DNA of 64,000 nucleotides from Chryseobacterium jejuense (lineage in GTDB: Bacteria > Bacteroidota > Bacteroidia > Flavobacteriales > Weeksellaceae), in NCBI RefSeq assembly GCF_017877355.1, contig NZ_JAGIPR010000001.1, forward strand, positions 558,001 through 622,000, given 5' to 3'. A program made the translations under genes and the position numbers. Below the pieces are notes generated by a model, which was given only the letters and a program-made list of their open reading frames with translations, was not told where the DNA came from and searched no databases. Below, piece after piece: positions 52,237 to 61,311 of this stretch (the stretch's first letter is position 1; every line of letters starts with the position of its first letter).

Positions 52237-53619
52237 ATGAATTTAAAATTACGACTGACCATCCTCAGTTTTCTCCAGTTTTTTGTGTGGGGAGCATGGC
52301 TGATTACGATGGCAAACTTCTGGTTTGGTACTAAACATTGGGAAGGAACACAGTTTGGTGCTGTTTTCGGAACCATGGGAATTGCTTCTATCTTTATGCC
52401 AACCATTACTGGAATTATTGCTGACCGTTGGGTAAATGCCGAACGTATTTTTTCAGTATTACACATTCTTTACGGGGCTATTCTTTTCGTTTTGCCACAC
52501 TCTGCAGATCCTAATTCTTTCTTTTCGGTGATGCTTGTTGCAATGTGTTTTTATATGCCTACTATTGCTTTAGCCAATTCAATTTCCTACACTATTTTAA
52601 AGAATAACAACATGGATGTGGTGAAAGACTTCCCTCCAATCCGTGTATGGGGTACCATCGGCTTTATTGTAGCCATGTGGATCACTAACCTTAGTGGAAA
52701 TAAAGCAACAGAAGGACAATTTTATATTGGTGGAGCAGTAGCAATATTCTTAGGGATCTATGCTCTTACCTTACCAAAATGTCCACCACAGAAACTAATC
52801 GATAAAAGCTCTCCACTATCCGAGCAATTAGGATTAAATGCATTTAAGCTTTTTGGAAACTATAAAATGGCTTTGTTCTTCTTATTTTCAATGCTTTTGG
52901 GGGCGGCGCTTCAGTTGACAAATGCTTATGGAGATGTATTTTTAAGTGAGTTTGCTCATTTCCCGAAATATGCTGATTCATTTGTAGTACAGAGATCTAC
53001 AATCATCATGTCGATTTCTCAGGTTTCTGAAACCTTATTTATCCTGGCAATTCCTTTCTTCCTGAAGAAATTCGGTATAAAGAAAGTAATGTTAATGTCT
53101 ATGCTGGCATGGGTATTAAGATTTGGTTTCTTCGCTTATGGAGTGCCAGACGGTTTCGGTTTATCATTAATTATCCTTTCGTGTATCGTATACGGAATGG
53201 CCTTCGATTTCTTTAATATTTCAGGTTCCCTTTTCGTAGAAACTACAACAGATAAAAATATCCGTTCTTCTGCTCAGGGATTATTTATGATGATGACCAA
53301 TGGTTTCGGAGCCGTTTTCGGCAGCTATATCGCAGGTTGGGCTATTGATAAATTCTTTACCCATAAATTTACTACCGCTACAGAACTGTCAACATATCTG
53401 GAAACAACATCGGATAACCCTACATTCCTGGGAATTTTAAAGAATAGCTTTAGCGCAGTCGTAAACTCAGACGGGACACTCTCTTCTGTTGTTATGGTAA
53501 AAGACTGGCAGCAAATTTGGCTGTCGTTTGCTATCTATTCATTGGTTTTAGCTATATTTTTTGCTGTTTTGTTTAAACATAAGCATAATCCTGAAGATGT
53601 TTCTTCAGTTAAACATTAA
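52237..53619 (+). CDS. Nucleoside permease (NupG/NHS family MFS)
   Basis: 460 residues with about 12 hydrophobic helices. The NupG-like start (LRLTILSFLQFFVWGAWLITM) and the segments GTMGIASIFMPTITGIIADR, FPPIRVWGTIGFI and GLFMMMTNGFGAVFGSYIAG fit the nucleoside:proton symporter branch. It would import nucleosides for salvage. The nuclease gene just upstream (21 bp gap) suggests a nucleic acid scavenging unit, which is inference. Confidence 0.9.
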   Translation: MNLKLRLTILSFLQFFVWGAWLITMANFWFGTKHWEGTQFGAVFGTMGIASIFMPTITGIIADRWVNAERIFSVLHILYGAILFVLPHSADPNSFFSVMLVAMCFYMPTIALANSISYTILKNNNMDVVKDFPPIRVWGTIGFIVAMWITNLSGNKATEGQFYIGGAVAIFLGIYALTLPKCPPQKLIDKSSPLSEQLGLNAFKLFGNYKMALFFLFSMLLGAALQLTNAYGDVFLSEFAHFPKYADSFVVQRSTIIMSISQVSETLFILAIPFFLKKFGIKKVMLMSMLAWVLRFGFFAYGVPDGFGLSLIILSCIVYGMAFDFFNISGSLFVETTTDKNIRSSAQGLFMMMTNGFGAVFGSYIAGWAIDKFFTHKFTTATELSTYLETTSDNPTFLGILKNSFSAVVNSDGTLSSVVMVKDWQQIWLSFAIYSLVLAIFFAVLFKHKHNPEDVSSVKH

Positions 53620-53642
53620 TTCAATTAATAACAATACAATAT

Positions 53643-53680
53643 AAAATTGCACTTTCGGTAAGGAAGTGCAATTTTTTTTA
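53643..53680 (+). terminator. Terminator after the nucleoside permease gene
   Basis: AAATTGCACTTTCGGTAAGG followed by AAGTGCAATTTTTTTT has a 10-bp stem. Confidence 0.85.
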
Positions 53681-53918
53681 TTTTAAATCATATCATATGT
53701 TAAGTTAAACTGTTGATAAGTATAAAATGTGATTAGAAAATTGTTATTATGATGATATTGAATTTTAAATATATTAATGTAATGGATATATTATTGATAA
53801 ATATTTAAAATTAAAAGCATTTTATTGTGGCTAATGACTGTTAGGGAGTAAAAATATTTGTTTGATAACAGATGATTTGGAACTGTGTTTTTTTTCGTAT
53901 TTTGGCACTTTAGTAAAT
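53681..53918. other. AT-rich gap before the membrane protein gene
   Basis: No ORF or clear repeat. A partial -7 box TATTTTG (53898-53904) lies 15 bases before ATG 53919. Confidence 0.4.
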
Positions 53919-54323
53919 ATGAAAAATATTCAATTATTAGGATTGTTATTAGTGGTTGTAGGGAGTTTTCTGCCTTTGGTACATGTACCTATCATTGGAA
54001 ACTGGAATTATTGGAAACTAGACCATTATTTGGCTATTGCATGCTGGATTCTTGCTGCATGTGCAGTCTTTGGAATTGTCAATAACAGTGCAAAAATCGT
54101 AAGATTTTTTGGCATCCTGCTTATTCTTTTATTTGCATTCACTTTAGTGGCTGTTAAATTACAGTCTTTAGATTACTTCAGTTTTTTGCCTTTTAAAACA
54201 TGGAGAGAAGCTTTTGCAGGAATTGTGAAACTGAAGTGGGGCTGGATAGTAGAATTTTTAGGAGCCTTTCTGATGGTTTTTGCAGGAAATAATAAAAAAG
54301 TAAATCAACGAAATCAAATATAA
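53919..54323 (+). CDS. Small integral membrane protein, function unknown
   Basis: 134 residues from ATG 53919; a longer frame from 53862 is disfavoured because a -7-like box lies between. Four hydrophobic segments (about residues 4-23, 34-53, 60-79 and 105-128) and aromatic loops (NWNYWKLDHY). No recognised family. The next gene starts 2 bp after the stop, so they are co-transcribed. Confidence 0.75.
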   Translation: MKNIQLLGLLLVVVGSFLPLVHVPIIGNWNYWKLDHYLAIACWILAACAVFGIVNNSAKIVRFFGILLILLFAFTLVAVKLQSLDYFSFLPFKTWREAFAGIVKLKWGWIVEFLGAFLMVFAGNNKKVNQRNQI

Positions 54324-54324
54324 T

Positions 54325-54735
54325 ATGAACCTTTTAAAAGTATCTTTAGCTGGGCTATTATTGTTGATGGCCACACAGGCCAAATCTCAGAAAACAGAGC
54401 AGAAAAAACCTGATAATCCGGTAAAATGTGCCAATATAAAAGAAGGGAAATTTCTACGCGCTAATTATCCTGAATCTATCTGGCATATGACCATTAAGGA
54501 TAATGTTCAAACTGAATATTTTAATAATGGGAAAGATTACATAAAATCTACTTTGGTTTTTATTGATGATTGCAATTACAAGTCAATCGTTATGGAGAAG
54601 TCAGATAAGAATGATCCCATAAAGATTGGAGATGTTTTCAATAATAAAGTGATAGCAACCCAGGATAATCTGTTGAAAGTTAATACAAAAGTTGAAGATT
54701 CTCAATTTGATGTTGTATACGTAAAAGTAAAATAA
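54325..54735 (+). CDS. Secreted hypothetical protein
   Basis: 136 residues. A signal peptide (MNLLKVSLAGLLLLMATQAKSQ) is followed by a small soluble domain with two Cys residues (CANIKEG and DDCNYK), probably disulfide-bonded. No known family. The small membrane protein gene 2 bp upstream suggests a joint, unknown role. Confidence 0.72.
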   Translation: MNLLKVSLAGLLLLMATQAKSQKTEQKKPDNPVKCANIKEGKFLRANYPESIWHMTIKDNVQTEYFNNGKDYIKSTLVFIDDCNYKSIVMEKSDKNDPIKIGDVFNNKVIATQDNLLKVNTKVEDSQFDVVYVKVK

Positions 54736-54748
54736 ATTGAATTATAAA

Positions 54749-54773
54749 GATGAAGCTCAGGCTTCGTTTTAGT
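54749..54773 (+). terminator. Weak terminator before the thiolase gene
   Basis: GAAGC and GCTTC form a 5-bp stem around a TCAG loop, followed by GTTTTAG. Confidence 0.45.
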
Positions 54774-54792
54774 TAAAATAAAAATTATATAC

Positions 54793-55971
54793 ATGAAAGA
54801 AGTATTCATTGTTTCCGCAGTAAGAACACCTATGGGGAGTTTTATGGGAAGTTTGTCAACAGTTCCGGCTACTAAATTGGGAGCTACTGCTGTAAAAGGA
54901 GCATTAGATAAAATTGGTTTAGATCCTGCCAATGTACAGGAGATTTATATGGGGAATGTGCTACAGGCAGGAGAAGGTCAGGCGCCGGCTCGTCAGGTAG
55001 CGTTAGGAGCAGGGCTTTCTATCAATACCCCTTCCACTACCGTAAATAAAGTGTGTGCTTCAGGAATGAAGGCTGTAACAATGGCTGCACAGGCAATTAA
55101 AGCTGGTGATGCAGAAGTAATTGTTGCTGGAGGTATGGAAAATATGTCTTTAGTTCCTCACTATTATAATGCAAGAGTAGCTACAAAGCTGGGAGATATC
55201 AAAATGCTTGATGGTATGGTGCTTGACGGTCTTACAGACGTATACAACAAAGTACACATGGGAGTATGTGCAGAGAAATGCGCTGTTGATTATAACATTA
55301 CAAGAGAAGATCAGGATAACTTCGCTGTAGAATCTTATAAAAGATCTGCAAAAGCTTGGAGCGAAGGAAAATTCAACAACGAAATTGTACCGGTTTCTAT
55401 TCCACAGAGAAAAGGAGAGCCTGTAATTTTCGCCGAAGATGAAGAGTACAAAGCAGTAAACTTCGACAGAATTACAACCCTTCCAACGGTTTTTAAAAAA
55501 GAAGATGGCACAGTAACAGCAGCTAACGCATCTACATTAAATGATGGAGCATCTGCATTAATCCTTGTTTCTAAAGAGAAAATGGAAGAACTAGGATTAA
55601 AACCATTAGCAAAGATTGTTTCTTATGCTGATGCAGCACAGGAACCTGAGAACTTTACCACTGCTCCAGCTAAAGCTTTACCTATCGCTCTTAAAAAAGC
55701 AGGATTAGAAGTATCGGATATCGATTTCTTCGAATTTAATGAAGCTTTCTCAGTAGTAGGATTAGCAAACAATAAGATCTTAGGATTAGACGCATCTAAA
55801 GTAAACGTAAACGGTGGAGCGGTAGCATTAGGACACCCACTGGGAAGTTCAGGTTCAAGAATCATCGTTACATTAATCAACGTATTGAAACAAAATAACG
55901 CCAAATACGGTGCTGCAGCTATCTGCAACGGAGGTGGAGGTGCTTCTGCAATCGTTATTGAAAATATATAA
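54793..55971 (+). CDS. Acetyl-CoA C-acetyltransferase / thiolase
   Basis: 392 residues. The nucleophile C88 is in NKVCASGMK. The second half has NEAFSVV with an intact H in GHPLGSSGSR and the final Cys in CNGGGGAS, so all catalytic residues are present. It joins or splits acetyl-CoA units in beta-oxidation, ketone or mevalonate metabolism. It is 2.5 kb from the mevalonate kinase-like gene, so it could supply acetoacetyl-CoA to that pathway. atoB is a reasonable label, but I leave the symbol blank. Confidence 0.92.
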   Translation: MKEVFIVSAVRTPMGSFMGSLSTVPATKLGATAVKGALDKIGLDPANVQEIYMGNVLQAGEGQAPARQVALGAGLSINTPSTTVNKVCASGMKAVTMAAQAIKAGDAEVIVAGGMENMSLVPHYYNARVATKLGDIKMLDGMVLDGLTDVYNKVHMGVCAEKCAVDYNITREDQDNFAVESYKRSAKAWSEGKFNNEIVPVSIPQRKGEPVIFAEDEEYKAVNFDRITTLPTVFKKEDGTVTAANASTLNDGASALILVSKEKMEELGLKPLAKIVSYADAAQEPENFTTAPAKALPIALKKAGLEVSDIDFFEFNEAFSVVGLANNKILGLDASKVNVNGGAVALGHPLGSSGSRIIVTLINVLKQNNAKYGAAAICNGGGGASAIVIENI

Positions 55972-55992
55972 TATTCTGTTTTAGAATACATT

Positions 55993-56043
55993 ACCATTAA
56001 GAAATGGATAATTTTTTTAAAAACTTATCCATTTCTTAATGGT
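55993..56043 (+). terminator. Long hairpin terminator after thiolase
   Basis: A perfect 19-bp stem (55993-56011 with 56025-56043, sequence starting ACCATTAAGAAATGG) around a 13-base loop, followed by TTTTTC. It is unusually long for this window. A -7 box TATTTTTG for the next gene begins at 56049. Confidence 0.88.
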
Positions 56044-56048
56044 TTTTC

Positions 56049-56056
56049 TATTTTTG
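56049..56056 (+). promoter_or_regulatory. -7 box TATTTTTG before the UMF1-type MFS gene
   Basis: It matches TAnnTTTG, 24 bp before ATG 56081, and sits just after the thiolase hairpin. Confidence 0.5.
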
Positions 56057-56080
56057 TGCTACATTTAATATTTATTTGAA

Positions 56081-57571
56081 ATGTCTGAAACTGAGAATCG
56101 ACAACCCAACAACATAAAAAATAATCCGAAGATTATGAAAGCTTGGGCTGTATATGACTGGGCAAACTCTGTGTATTCCCTGGTTATTACTTCCACCATT
56201 TTCCCCATTTATTACTCTATTCTTACTACTGCGTATGAGAAAAAAGAATTTGTGACGGAAACAAAAAAATGGATTGATGTCCCGGTGAGGCATTCGATCA
56301 AAATCTTCGGAAACGAATATCAGCCGGATGCCGTGTATGGATATTCATTAACCATCTCATTCTTTATCGTAGTATTATTGTCTCCGTTTTTATCTTCGTT
56401 GGCAGATACTATCGGAAATAAGAAATCATTTCTGCAGTTTTTCTGTTACCTGGGAGCAACATCCTGTATGGGATTAGCGATGTTCACAGGAATGCATAAT
56501 GTTTTTCTGGGGCTCTTATTTAGTATTACAGCAAGTGTCGGATTCTGGGGAAGTTTGGTGTTTTATAATTCCTTCCTTCCGGATATTGCGACGCCAGACA
56601 GGCAGGATGCACTTTCTGCAAAAGGATATGTCTATGGATATCTTGGCTCTGTGGTATTAGTGGTATTGTGCTTAGTTCTGATTCAGGTTTTTGCCAAAGG
56701 AGCAGCACAGCAGCTTTTATTTACAAGAATCAGCTTCCTGTTGACTGGAGCATGGTGGTTTGGATTTTCTCAATACACTTTTAAACACCTTCCTCAATTT
56801 GGAGATGTAAAAGATAAACTTCCTAAAGATCTTGTATTATTAGGATATAAAAACATCTTCAAAAAACATGAAGAGCAAGGAGGATTCTTCGAGGTGTTAA
56901 AAGATAATATGAGCTTTTACAAGGATATTGCCAAAGAAAGTTTTCATGAACTGTATAAAGTAGGAGGAGAACTTTTCAAGGATAGAAACCTGAAGTTCTT
57001 CTTATCCAGCTTTTTCTTTTACAGTGTAGGGATGCAGACGATTTTCCTTATGGCTACCTTATTTGGAAAAAGTGAGATCAATTTAGCTCAGGATAAACTG
57101 ATTGGAACGCTTTTAGTAATCCAGATTGAAGCTATTATCGGAGCGGTGATTTTCTCAAGGCTATCAAAAAGAATAGGAAACAGAAACGTAATTTCAATCG
57201 CTATTTTCTTATGGATTATTGCTTGTATTTGGGCATATTTCCTGAACAAGGAAAATCCAACAGTAGAATATCAGTTCTATGGAGTGGCAGCAGTAGTAGG
57301 ATTGGTAATGGGAGGTCTTCAGGCGATGTCCAGATCTACTTACTCTAAGTTGCTTCCGGAAAACTCTATGGAAAACACCACTTATTTCAGTTTCTATGAT
57401 GTATTGGAAAAAATCGCGATCATTATTGGTACTTTCATTTTTGCTACATTAATTGAGCATTTTAATAATATGCGAATTGCAGCTTTGTCCATGACATTGT
57501 TCTTCGGCGCAGGATTGATATTAATCCGATTCCTGAAGGTAAAAATGAGACAAGACAGAGAGACATTATAA
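56081..57571 (+). CDS. MFS transporter, UMF1/Atg22-like
   Basis: 496 residues with about 12 membrane helices. The UMF1 pattern is seen: AWAVYDWANSVYSLVITSTIFPIYY, YNSFLPDIATPDRQDALSAKGYVYGYLGS and VMGGLQAMSRSTYSKLLPE. A cytoplasmic insertion (GYKNIFKKHEEQGGFFEVLKDN) separates the two halves. Relatives in fungi export amino acids from vacuoles; bacterial substrates are unknown. Confidence 0.88.
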   Translation: MSETENRQPNNIKNNPKIMKAWAVYDWANSVYSLVITSTIFPIYYSILTTAYEKKEFVTETKKWIDVPVRHSIKIFGNEYQPDAVYGYSLTISFFIVVLLSPFLSSLADTIGNKKSFLQFFCYLGATSCMGLAMFTGMHNVFLGLLFSITASVGFWGSLVFYNSFLPDIATPDRQDALSAKGYVYGYLGSVVLVVLCLVLIQVFAKGAAQQLLFTRISFLLTGAWWFGFSQYTFKHLPQFGDVKDKLPKDLVLLGYKNIFKKHEEQGGFFEVLKDNMSFYKDIAKESFHELYKVGGELFKDRNLKFFLSSFFFYSVGMQTIFLMATLFGKSEINLAQDKLIGTLLVIQIEAIIGAVIFSRLSKRIGNRNVISIAIFLWIIACIWAYFLNKENPTVEYQFYGVAAVVGLVMGGLQAMSRSTYSKLLPENSMENTTYFSFYDVLEKIAIIIGTFIFATLIEHFNNMRIAALSMTLFFGAGLILIRFLKVKMRQDRETL

Positions 57572-57574
57572 AAA

Positions 57575-57607
57575 CAAAAAGGCGTTATTTTTAACGTCTT
57601 TTTTTAT
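57575..57607 (+). terminator. Terminator after the UMF1-type MFS gene
   Basis: AAAGGCGTT pairs with AACGTCTTT followed by a T run. Confidence 0.78.
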
Positions 57608-57776
57608 GGATAAAAAAAGAATAGATTATACACTTAAAAAGAAATTTTGCATTAAAATAACCCCTGGTTGATAAGCAATGGATTTTATCTTTTAAATTAT
57701 GTTTAATTATCATTTTTTTTTCGTAATTTTAATAGAAGAACTGAAGAAAGTAAAATAGAAGACAATTCGGCCTGAG

Positions 57777-57812
57777 TTTTGCTTATATTCATTGGAATAA
57801 TTTTTAACTTTG
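57777..57812 (+). promoter_or_regulatory. Promoter of the GHMP kinase gene
   Basis: TTTTG (57777-57781) is followed after 23 bp by TAACTTTG (57805-57812). The ATG at 57834 lies 21 bp after the box, so the upstream TTG at 57810 is rejected as a start. Confidence 0.6.
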
Positions 57813-57833
57813 CAAAAAAGATTTATTGTCAAT

Positions 57834-58760
57834 ATGACCAACCCTTTATTTTATGCAAAAATAATCCTGTTTGGAGAATATGGAATGATTGAAGATTCCC
57901 AGGGGCTTGTAGTACCTTACAGCTTCTATAAAGGAGCTTTAAAATTTTCAGATCTGGCTTCAGAATTTGAGCTTAATTCTAACAGGCATCTGCAGAAATA
58001 TTCAAAATATCTTACAACGCTTGATCTTTCTGATGATTTTACATTGGATATTGAAAGCTTCAAAAAAGATATTTCAAACGGACTTTTCTTCGATTCCAAT
58101 ATTCCACAGGGATATGGAGTAGGAAGCTCTGGAGCTTTGGTTGCTGCTATTTTTGAAAAATATTCAATCAGTAAACTGAATCCGGAGAATATCTCTAAGG
58201 AAAATCTTAAAAAATTAAAGGCCGTTTTCGGTGAAATGGAAAGCTATTTCCATGGAAAAAGTTCAGGAATGGATCCATTGATCTGCTACATGAACCTGCC
58301 CATACTTATCGAAAATAAAGAAAATTTAGACAGAGTATCTATTCCTGAAGGACAGGAAGGAAAAGGAGCTATTTTCCTTATTGATTCCGGAATTACAGGA
58401 GAAACAGGACCTATGATTCAGATCTTCTTTGAAAAAATGAAGACAGAAGGTTTCCGTAAAACGCTGAAAGAAGAATTTATCCGTTACAATAATGCTTGTA
58501 TAGAAACTTTCCTTAAAAAAGATATGAATCCTTTCTTCAGAAACCTTAAAAAACTTTCTCACTGGGCGTATGAACATTTTCGTCCAATGATCCCTGAAAG
58601 TATTTTTAAGATCTGGAAAAAAGGTCTGGATTCCAACGCTTATTACTTAAAACTCTGCGGAAGCGGTGGTGGAGGCTATATTTTAGGTTTTACCCAAGAC
58701 TACGAAAAAGCAGAAAAAATGCTTGAGGGTTTCCAAAAAGAAGTGATTTATAGATTTTAA
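57834..58760 (+). CDS. GHMP kinase, mevalonate kinase-like
   Basis: 308 residues. The ATP-binding GHMP motif is PQGYGVGSSGALVA (about residues 90-103) and the Gly-rich motif 3 is LCGSGGGGYILGF near the C-terminus. The start YAKIILFGEYGMIE (substrate-side) fits mevalonate kinase, which phosphorylates mevalonate. The middle segment MESYFHGKSSGMDP contains the mevalonate kinase-like active-site D. Flavobacteriia make isoprenoids by the mevalonate route, so the assignment fits. Followed 11 bp later by a UbiA prenyltransferase. Confidence 0.85.
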   Translation: MTNPLFYAKIILFGEYGMIEDSQGLVVPYSFYKGALKFSDLASEFELNSNRHLQKYSKYLTTLDLSDDFTLDIESFKKDISNGLFFDSNIPQGYGVGSSGALVAAIFEKYSISKLNPENISKENLKKLKAVFGEMESYFHGKSSGMDPLICYMNLPILIENKENLDRVSIPEGQEGKGAIFLIDSGITGETGPMIQIFFEKMKTEGFRKTLKEEFIRYNNACIETFLKKDMNPFFRNLKKLSHWAYEHFRPMIPESIFKIWKKGLDSNAYYLKLCGSGGGGYILGFTQDYEKAEKMLEGFQKEVIYRF

Positions 58761-58771
58761 ACAGGTTGGAA

Positions 58772-59701
58772 ATGAATTCTGAAAAAGAAACTTTCCAATC
58801 TGAAAAATATATCTCAAAATCTCTATATTACAGATTTTCACAATTCGTGGGCTTTTTACTCGGAGCGCGTTTTTTTGTGGCTGCTCTCTTGACATTTGCC
58901 CTATATGTATCCACTTTTTTTCTTTTTAATCAGGAAGAATCTTTCAGAAACTTTGTCTTTGATTTTAAAGTACACGGGATTATTTTCTGTACCGTTCTTA
59001 CAATTTTGGCAGGTGGAATTATCAATCAGTTTTATGATCTGGAGAAAGACCATATTGTAAAACCTTTTAGAACCAGGATCCAAAGCTTCATCAAACAGAA
59101 GTATTTTTTATATGCTTATCTGGGATTAACCGCCATTTCATTAGGAGTAGCCTGGATAATTTCCCATAATGTTTTCATCTTTTTTGTGGTGTATCAGTTT
59201 TTTATGTGGCTGTACAGTCATAAATTAAGCAGAATATTAATACTGAATAACCTCACTTTTGTAAGTCTTACTCTGTATCCTTTCTTTGGAATGATGGTGT
59301 ACTACGAAACTTTTTCCAAGAAGGTTTTTCTGATGGCTGTTTTTCTTTTTCTAATCCTTTTATGTATTGATATTGTAAAAGACACCCTTACCAGAAGTGT
59401 AGATAAGGCTTTTGGGTATATCACTATTCCCAATTATTTTAAAAGTAGAAACACAAAGATCATACTTATATCTTTATTCCTGATAACAATGGGTGTTTCT
59501 ATGAAAATTATTACCAAAACCGGAGTCACTGGATTTATGGCTTACTATTTTGCAGGAACTCTATTTGTAATGATTATTTGTATCTATCTCTTTTTAAATT
59601 CCACCAGAAAAAGTAACTTTCTCACCCTTAGTATATTACGGCTGTGGGTTTTTGTAGGAATTATAGCTATGCTTTTAAACGGAATTGAACATAAATTATA
59701 A
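58772..59701 (+). CDS. UbiA family prenyltransferase
   Basis: 309 residues from ATG 58772 (an in-frame TTG at 58766 is disfavoured). It has about eight membrane helices and the two Asp-rich motifs: NQFYDLEKDHIVKPFR (N..D...D) and DIVKDTLTRSVDKAFGYITIP. These bind the prenyl diphosphate via Mg. It resembles geranylgeranylglycerol-phosphate geranylgeranyltransferase-like members, but the acceptor is not proven. Operon with the mevalonate kinase-like gene, which would feed prenyl precursor supply. Confidence 0.86.
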   Translation: MNSEKETFQSEKYISKSLYYRFSQFVGFLLGARFFVAALLTFALYVSTFFLFNQEESFRNFVFDFKVHGIIFCTVLTILAGGIINQFYDLEKDHIVKPFRTRIQSFIKQKYFLYAYLGLTAISLGVAWIISHNVFIFFVVYQFFMWLYSHKLSRILILNNLTFVSLTLYPFFGMMVYYETFSKKVFLMAVFLFLILLCIDIVKDTLTRSVDKAFGYITIPNYFKSRNTKIILISLFLITMGVSMKIITKTGVTGFMAYYFAGTLFVMIICIYLFLNSTRKSNFLTLSILRLWVFVGIIAMLLNGIEHKL

Positions 59702-59733
59702 TAAAAATTCTTTAAATAAACTAAGGTTATTAT

Positions 59734-59741
59734 TACCTTTG
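59734..59741 (+). promoter_or_regulatory. -7 box TACCTTTG before proline dehydrogenase
   Basis: It matches TAnnTTTG, 24 bp before ATG 59766. Confidence 0.5.
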
Positions 59742-59765
59742 CATAACTAAATTTAATAAATAGGA

Positions 59766-60935
59766 ATGCCCATTTTTAATGATACTAAAGTTGCATTTGC
59801 AGATAAGACAGATGCGCAGTTGAGAAAGGCTTACTGGATGTTTAAAATGATTGAACAGCCTGCTCTTACCAGCCTTGGAACATCCGTTCTTAATTTTACA
59901 GTACATAACAACTTTCCATTCGTTACCGGAATTGTAAAAAGCACTTTGTTTGAGCAGTTCTGCGGTGGAGAAACCCGTGAGGAAAGTATGAAGGTTGTAA
60001 AACAGCTTTTCAAAAGAGGAGTTGGAAGTATTTTTGATTATTCCATTGAGGGGAAAGAAGATGAACAAACGTTTGATGCAGTATGTAAAGAGATTAAAGA
60101 TATTGTGAGGTTTTCCGTAGGGAATCCGGCGATTCCTTTTATCGTATTCAAACCTACAGCATTTGGAAGAATAGATTTGTATGAAGCAGTTGGAAAGGGG
60201 GCAGAGCTTACGACCAGCCAGAAGGAAGAATGGGAGAGAGTAGTAAGAAGATTTGATGAAGTATGTGCTCTTTGCTATGAAAATGACAAAAAAGTAATGG
60301 TGGATGCAGAAGAAACCTGGATGCAGGATTCTGCAGACCAGCTTTGTGAAGAAATGATGGAGAAATATAACCAGGAGAAACCTATCGTTTGGAACACCAT
60401 TCAGATGTACAGAACGGGAAGGCTGGAATATATGGAAGCAAATCTTAAGAGAGCAAGAGAAAAGAACTATTTTATCGGTTATAAGATTGTTCGTGGAGCT
60501 TATATGGAGAAGGAAAGAGCAAGAGCAGCTGAAAAAGGATACGCAGATCCAATTCAGCCTACTAAAGAAGCTTCAGATAAGAACTATAATGCCGGAATTG
60601 ACTTTGTGATGAACCATTTGGATAAAGTATCTGCATTCTTTGGAACTCACAACGAAATTTCTTCCGAATTGATTATGGATAAAATGAAAGCCAAATCTTT
60701 GGAAAATGGTAATCCACACGTTTATTTTGGACAGCTTTACGGGATGAGTGATAATATTTCCTTCTATCTGTCTGATAAAGGTTATAATGTGGCCAAATAT
60801 CTTCCGTATGGACCCGTAAAGGATGTTGTGCCATATCTTACAAGAAGAGCCCAGGAAAACACTTCTGTAGCCGGACAGACCGGAAGAGAACTTGGACTTA
60901 TCAAAAAAGAACTGGAAAGAAGAAAAAAACAATAA
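59766..60935 (+). CDS. Proline dehydrogenase
   Basis: 389 residues, stand-alone PRODH rather than a PutA fusion. The FAD/proline barrel shows KPTAFGRIDLYEAVGKG, VMVDAEETWMQDSADQL, WNTIQMYRTGRLEYM, YKIVRGAYMEKERARA, GTHNEISSELI, YGMSDNISFYLSDKGYNVAKYLPYGPVKDVVPYLTRRAQEN. It oxidises proline to pyrroline-5-carboxylate, passing electrons to quinone. No P5C dehydrogenase gene lies nearby. Confidence 0.94.
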   Translation: MPIFNDTKVAFADKTDAQLRKAYWMFKMIEQPALTSLGTSVLNFTVHNNFPFVTGIVKSTLFEQFCGGETREESMKVVKQLFKRGVGSIFDYSIEGKEDEQTFDAVCKEIKDIVRFSVGNPAIPFIVFKPTAFGRIDLYEAVGKGAELTTSQKEEWERVVRRFDEVCALCYENDKKVMVDAEETWMQDSADQLCEEMMEKYNQEKPIVWNTIQMYRTGRLEYMEANLKRAREKNYFIGYKIVRGAYMEKERARAAEKGYADPIQPTKEASDKNYNAGIDFVMNHLDKVSAFFGTHNEISSELIMDKMKAKSLENGNPHVYFGQLYGMSDNISFYLSDKGYNVAKYLPYGPVKDVVPYLTRRAQENTSVAGQTGRELGLIKKELERRKKQ

Positions 60936-60957
60936 TAATTGTTATATAATTAAAGGA

Positions 60958-60987
60958 AAGACCCGCATATTCTGCGGGTCTTTTTAT
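60958..60987 (+). terminator. Terminator after proline dehydrogenase
   Basis: AAAGACCCGCATATTCTGCG followed by GGTCTTTTTATTT is a 9-bp GC-rich stem. Confidence 0.88.
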
Positions 60988-61116
60988 TTGAGTTATTTTA
61001 ATAAAAACATCATATTTATTGTAAATTTTTCAATTTTTAATTTTTTTTTAATCATTAATAATTAAAGATTAATTTTTGTTTAATATTAATTATTTTTTAA
61101 AATAATTTAATTTCCA

Positions 61117-61147
61117 TTGCTGATTTAATTTTTAATTTCTATATTTG
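61117..61147 (+). promoter_or_regulatory. Promoter of a short transcription unit
   Basis: TTG (61117-61119) is followed after 20 bp by TATATTTG (61140-61147), as good as any promoter in the window. Nothing but a 34-codon ORF and a terminator lies downstream on this strand. Confidence 0.65.
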
Positions 61148-61170
61148 ATAAGACTATAAAAAACTAATGC

Positions 61171-61275
61171 ATGAAAAAAAATCATCTGCCACGGTTCTAC
61201 TTTAATGTGACAGAATTCTCTTGCTCTGGAAGAGACTATATCCTCAGAATTCACCTAAATTTTAAAAATAAATAA
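61171..61275 (+). CDS. Possible 34-residue small protein or small-RNA transcript
   Basis: ATG 61171 to TAA 61273-61275 gives 34 residues beginning MKKNHLPRFYF and ending RIHLNFKNK, with a single Cys (FSCSG). It is basic and has no signal peptide or GG leader that I recognise. It sits 23 bp after a consensus promoter and is followed by a terminator at 61312-61344, so the unit would be about 190 nt. The function could be a leader peptide or small secreted peptide, or the RNA itself may matter and the ORF be incidental. No gene follows on this strand, which argues against an attenuator. Confidence 0.4.
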   Translation: MKKNHLPRFYFNVTEFSCSGRDYILRIHLNFKNK

Positions 61276-61311
61276 AGCAAATAGCTTTAGTTTTCTTCTT
61301 CAAATATTTTT

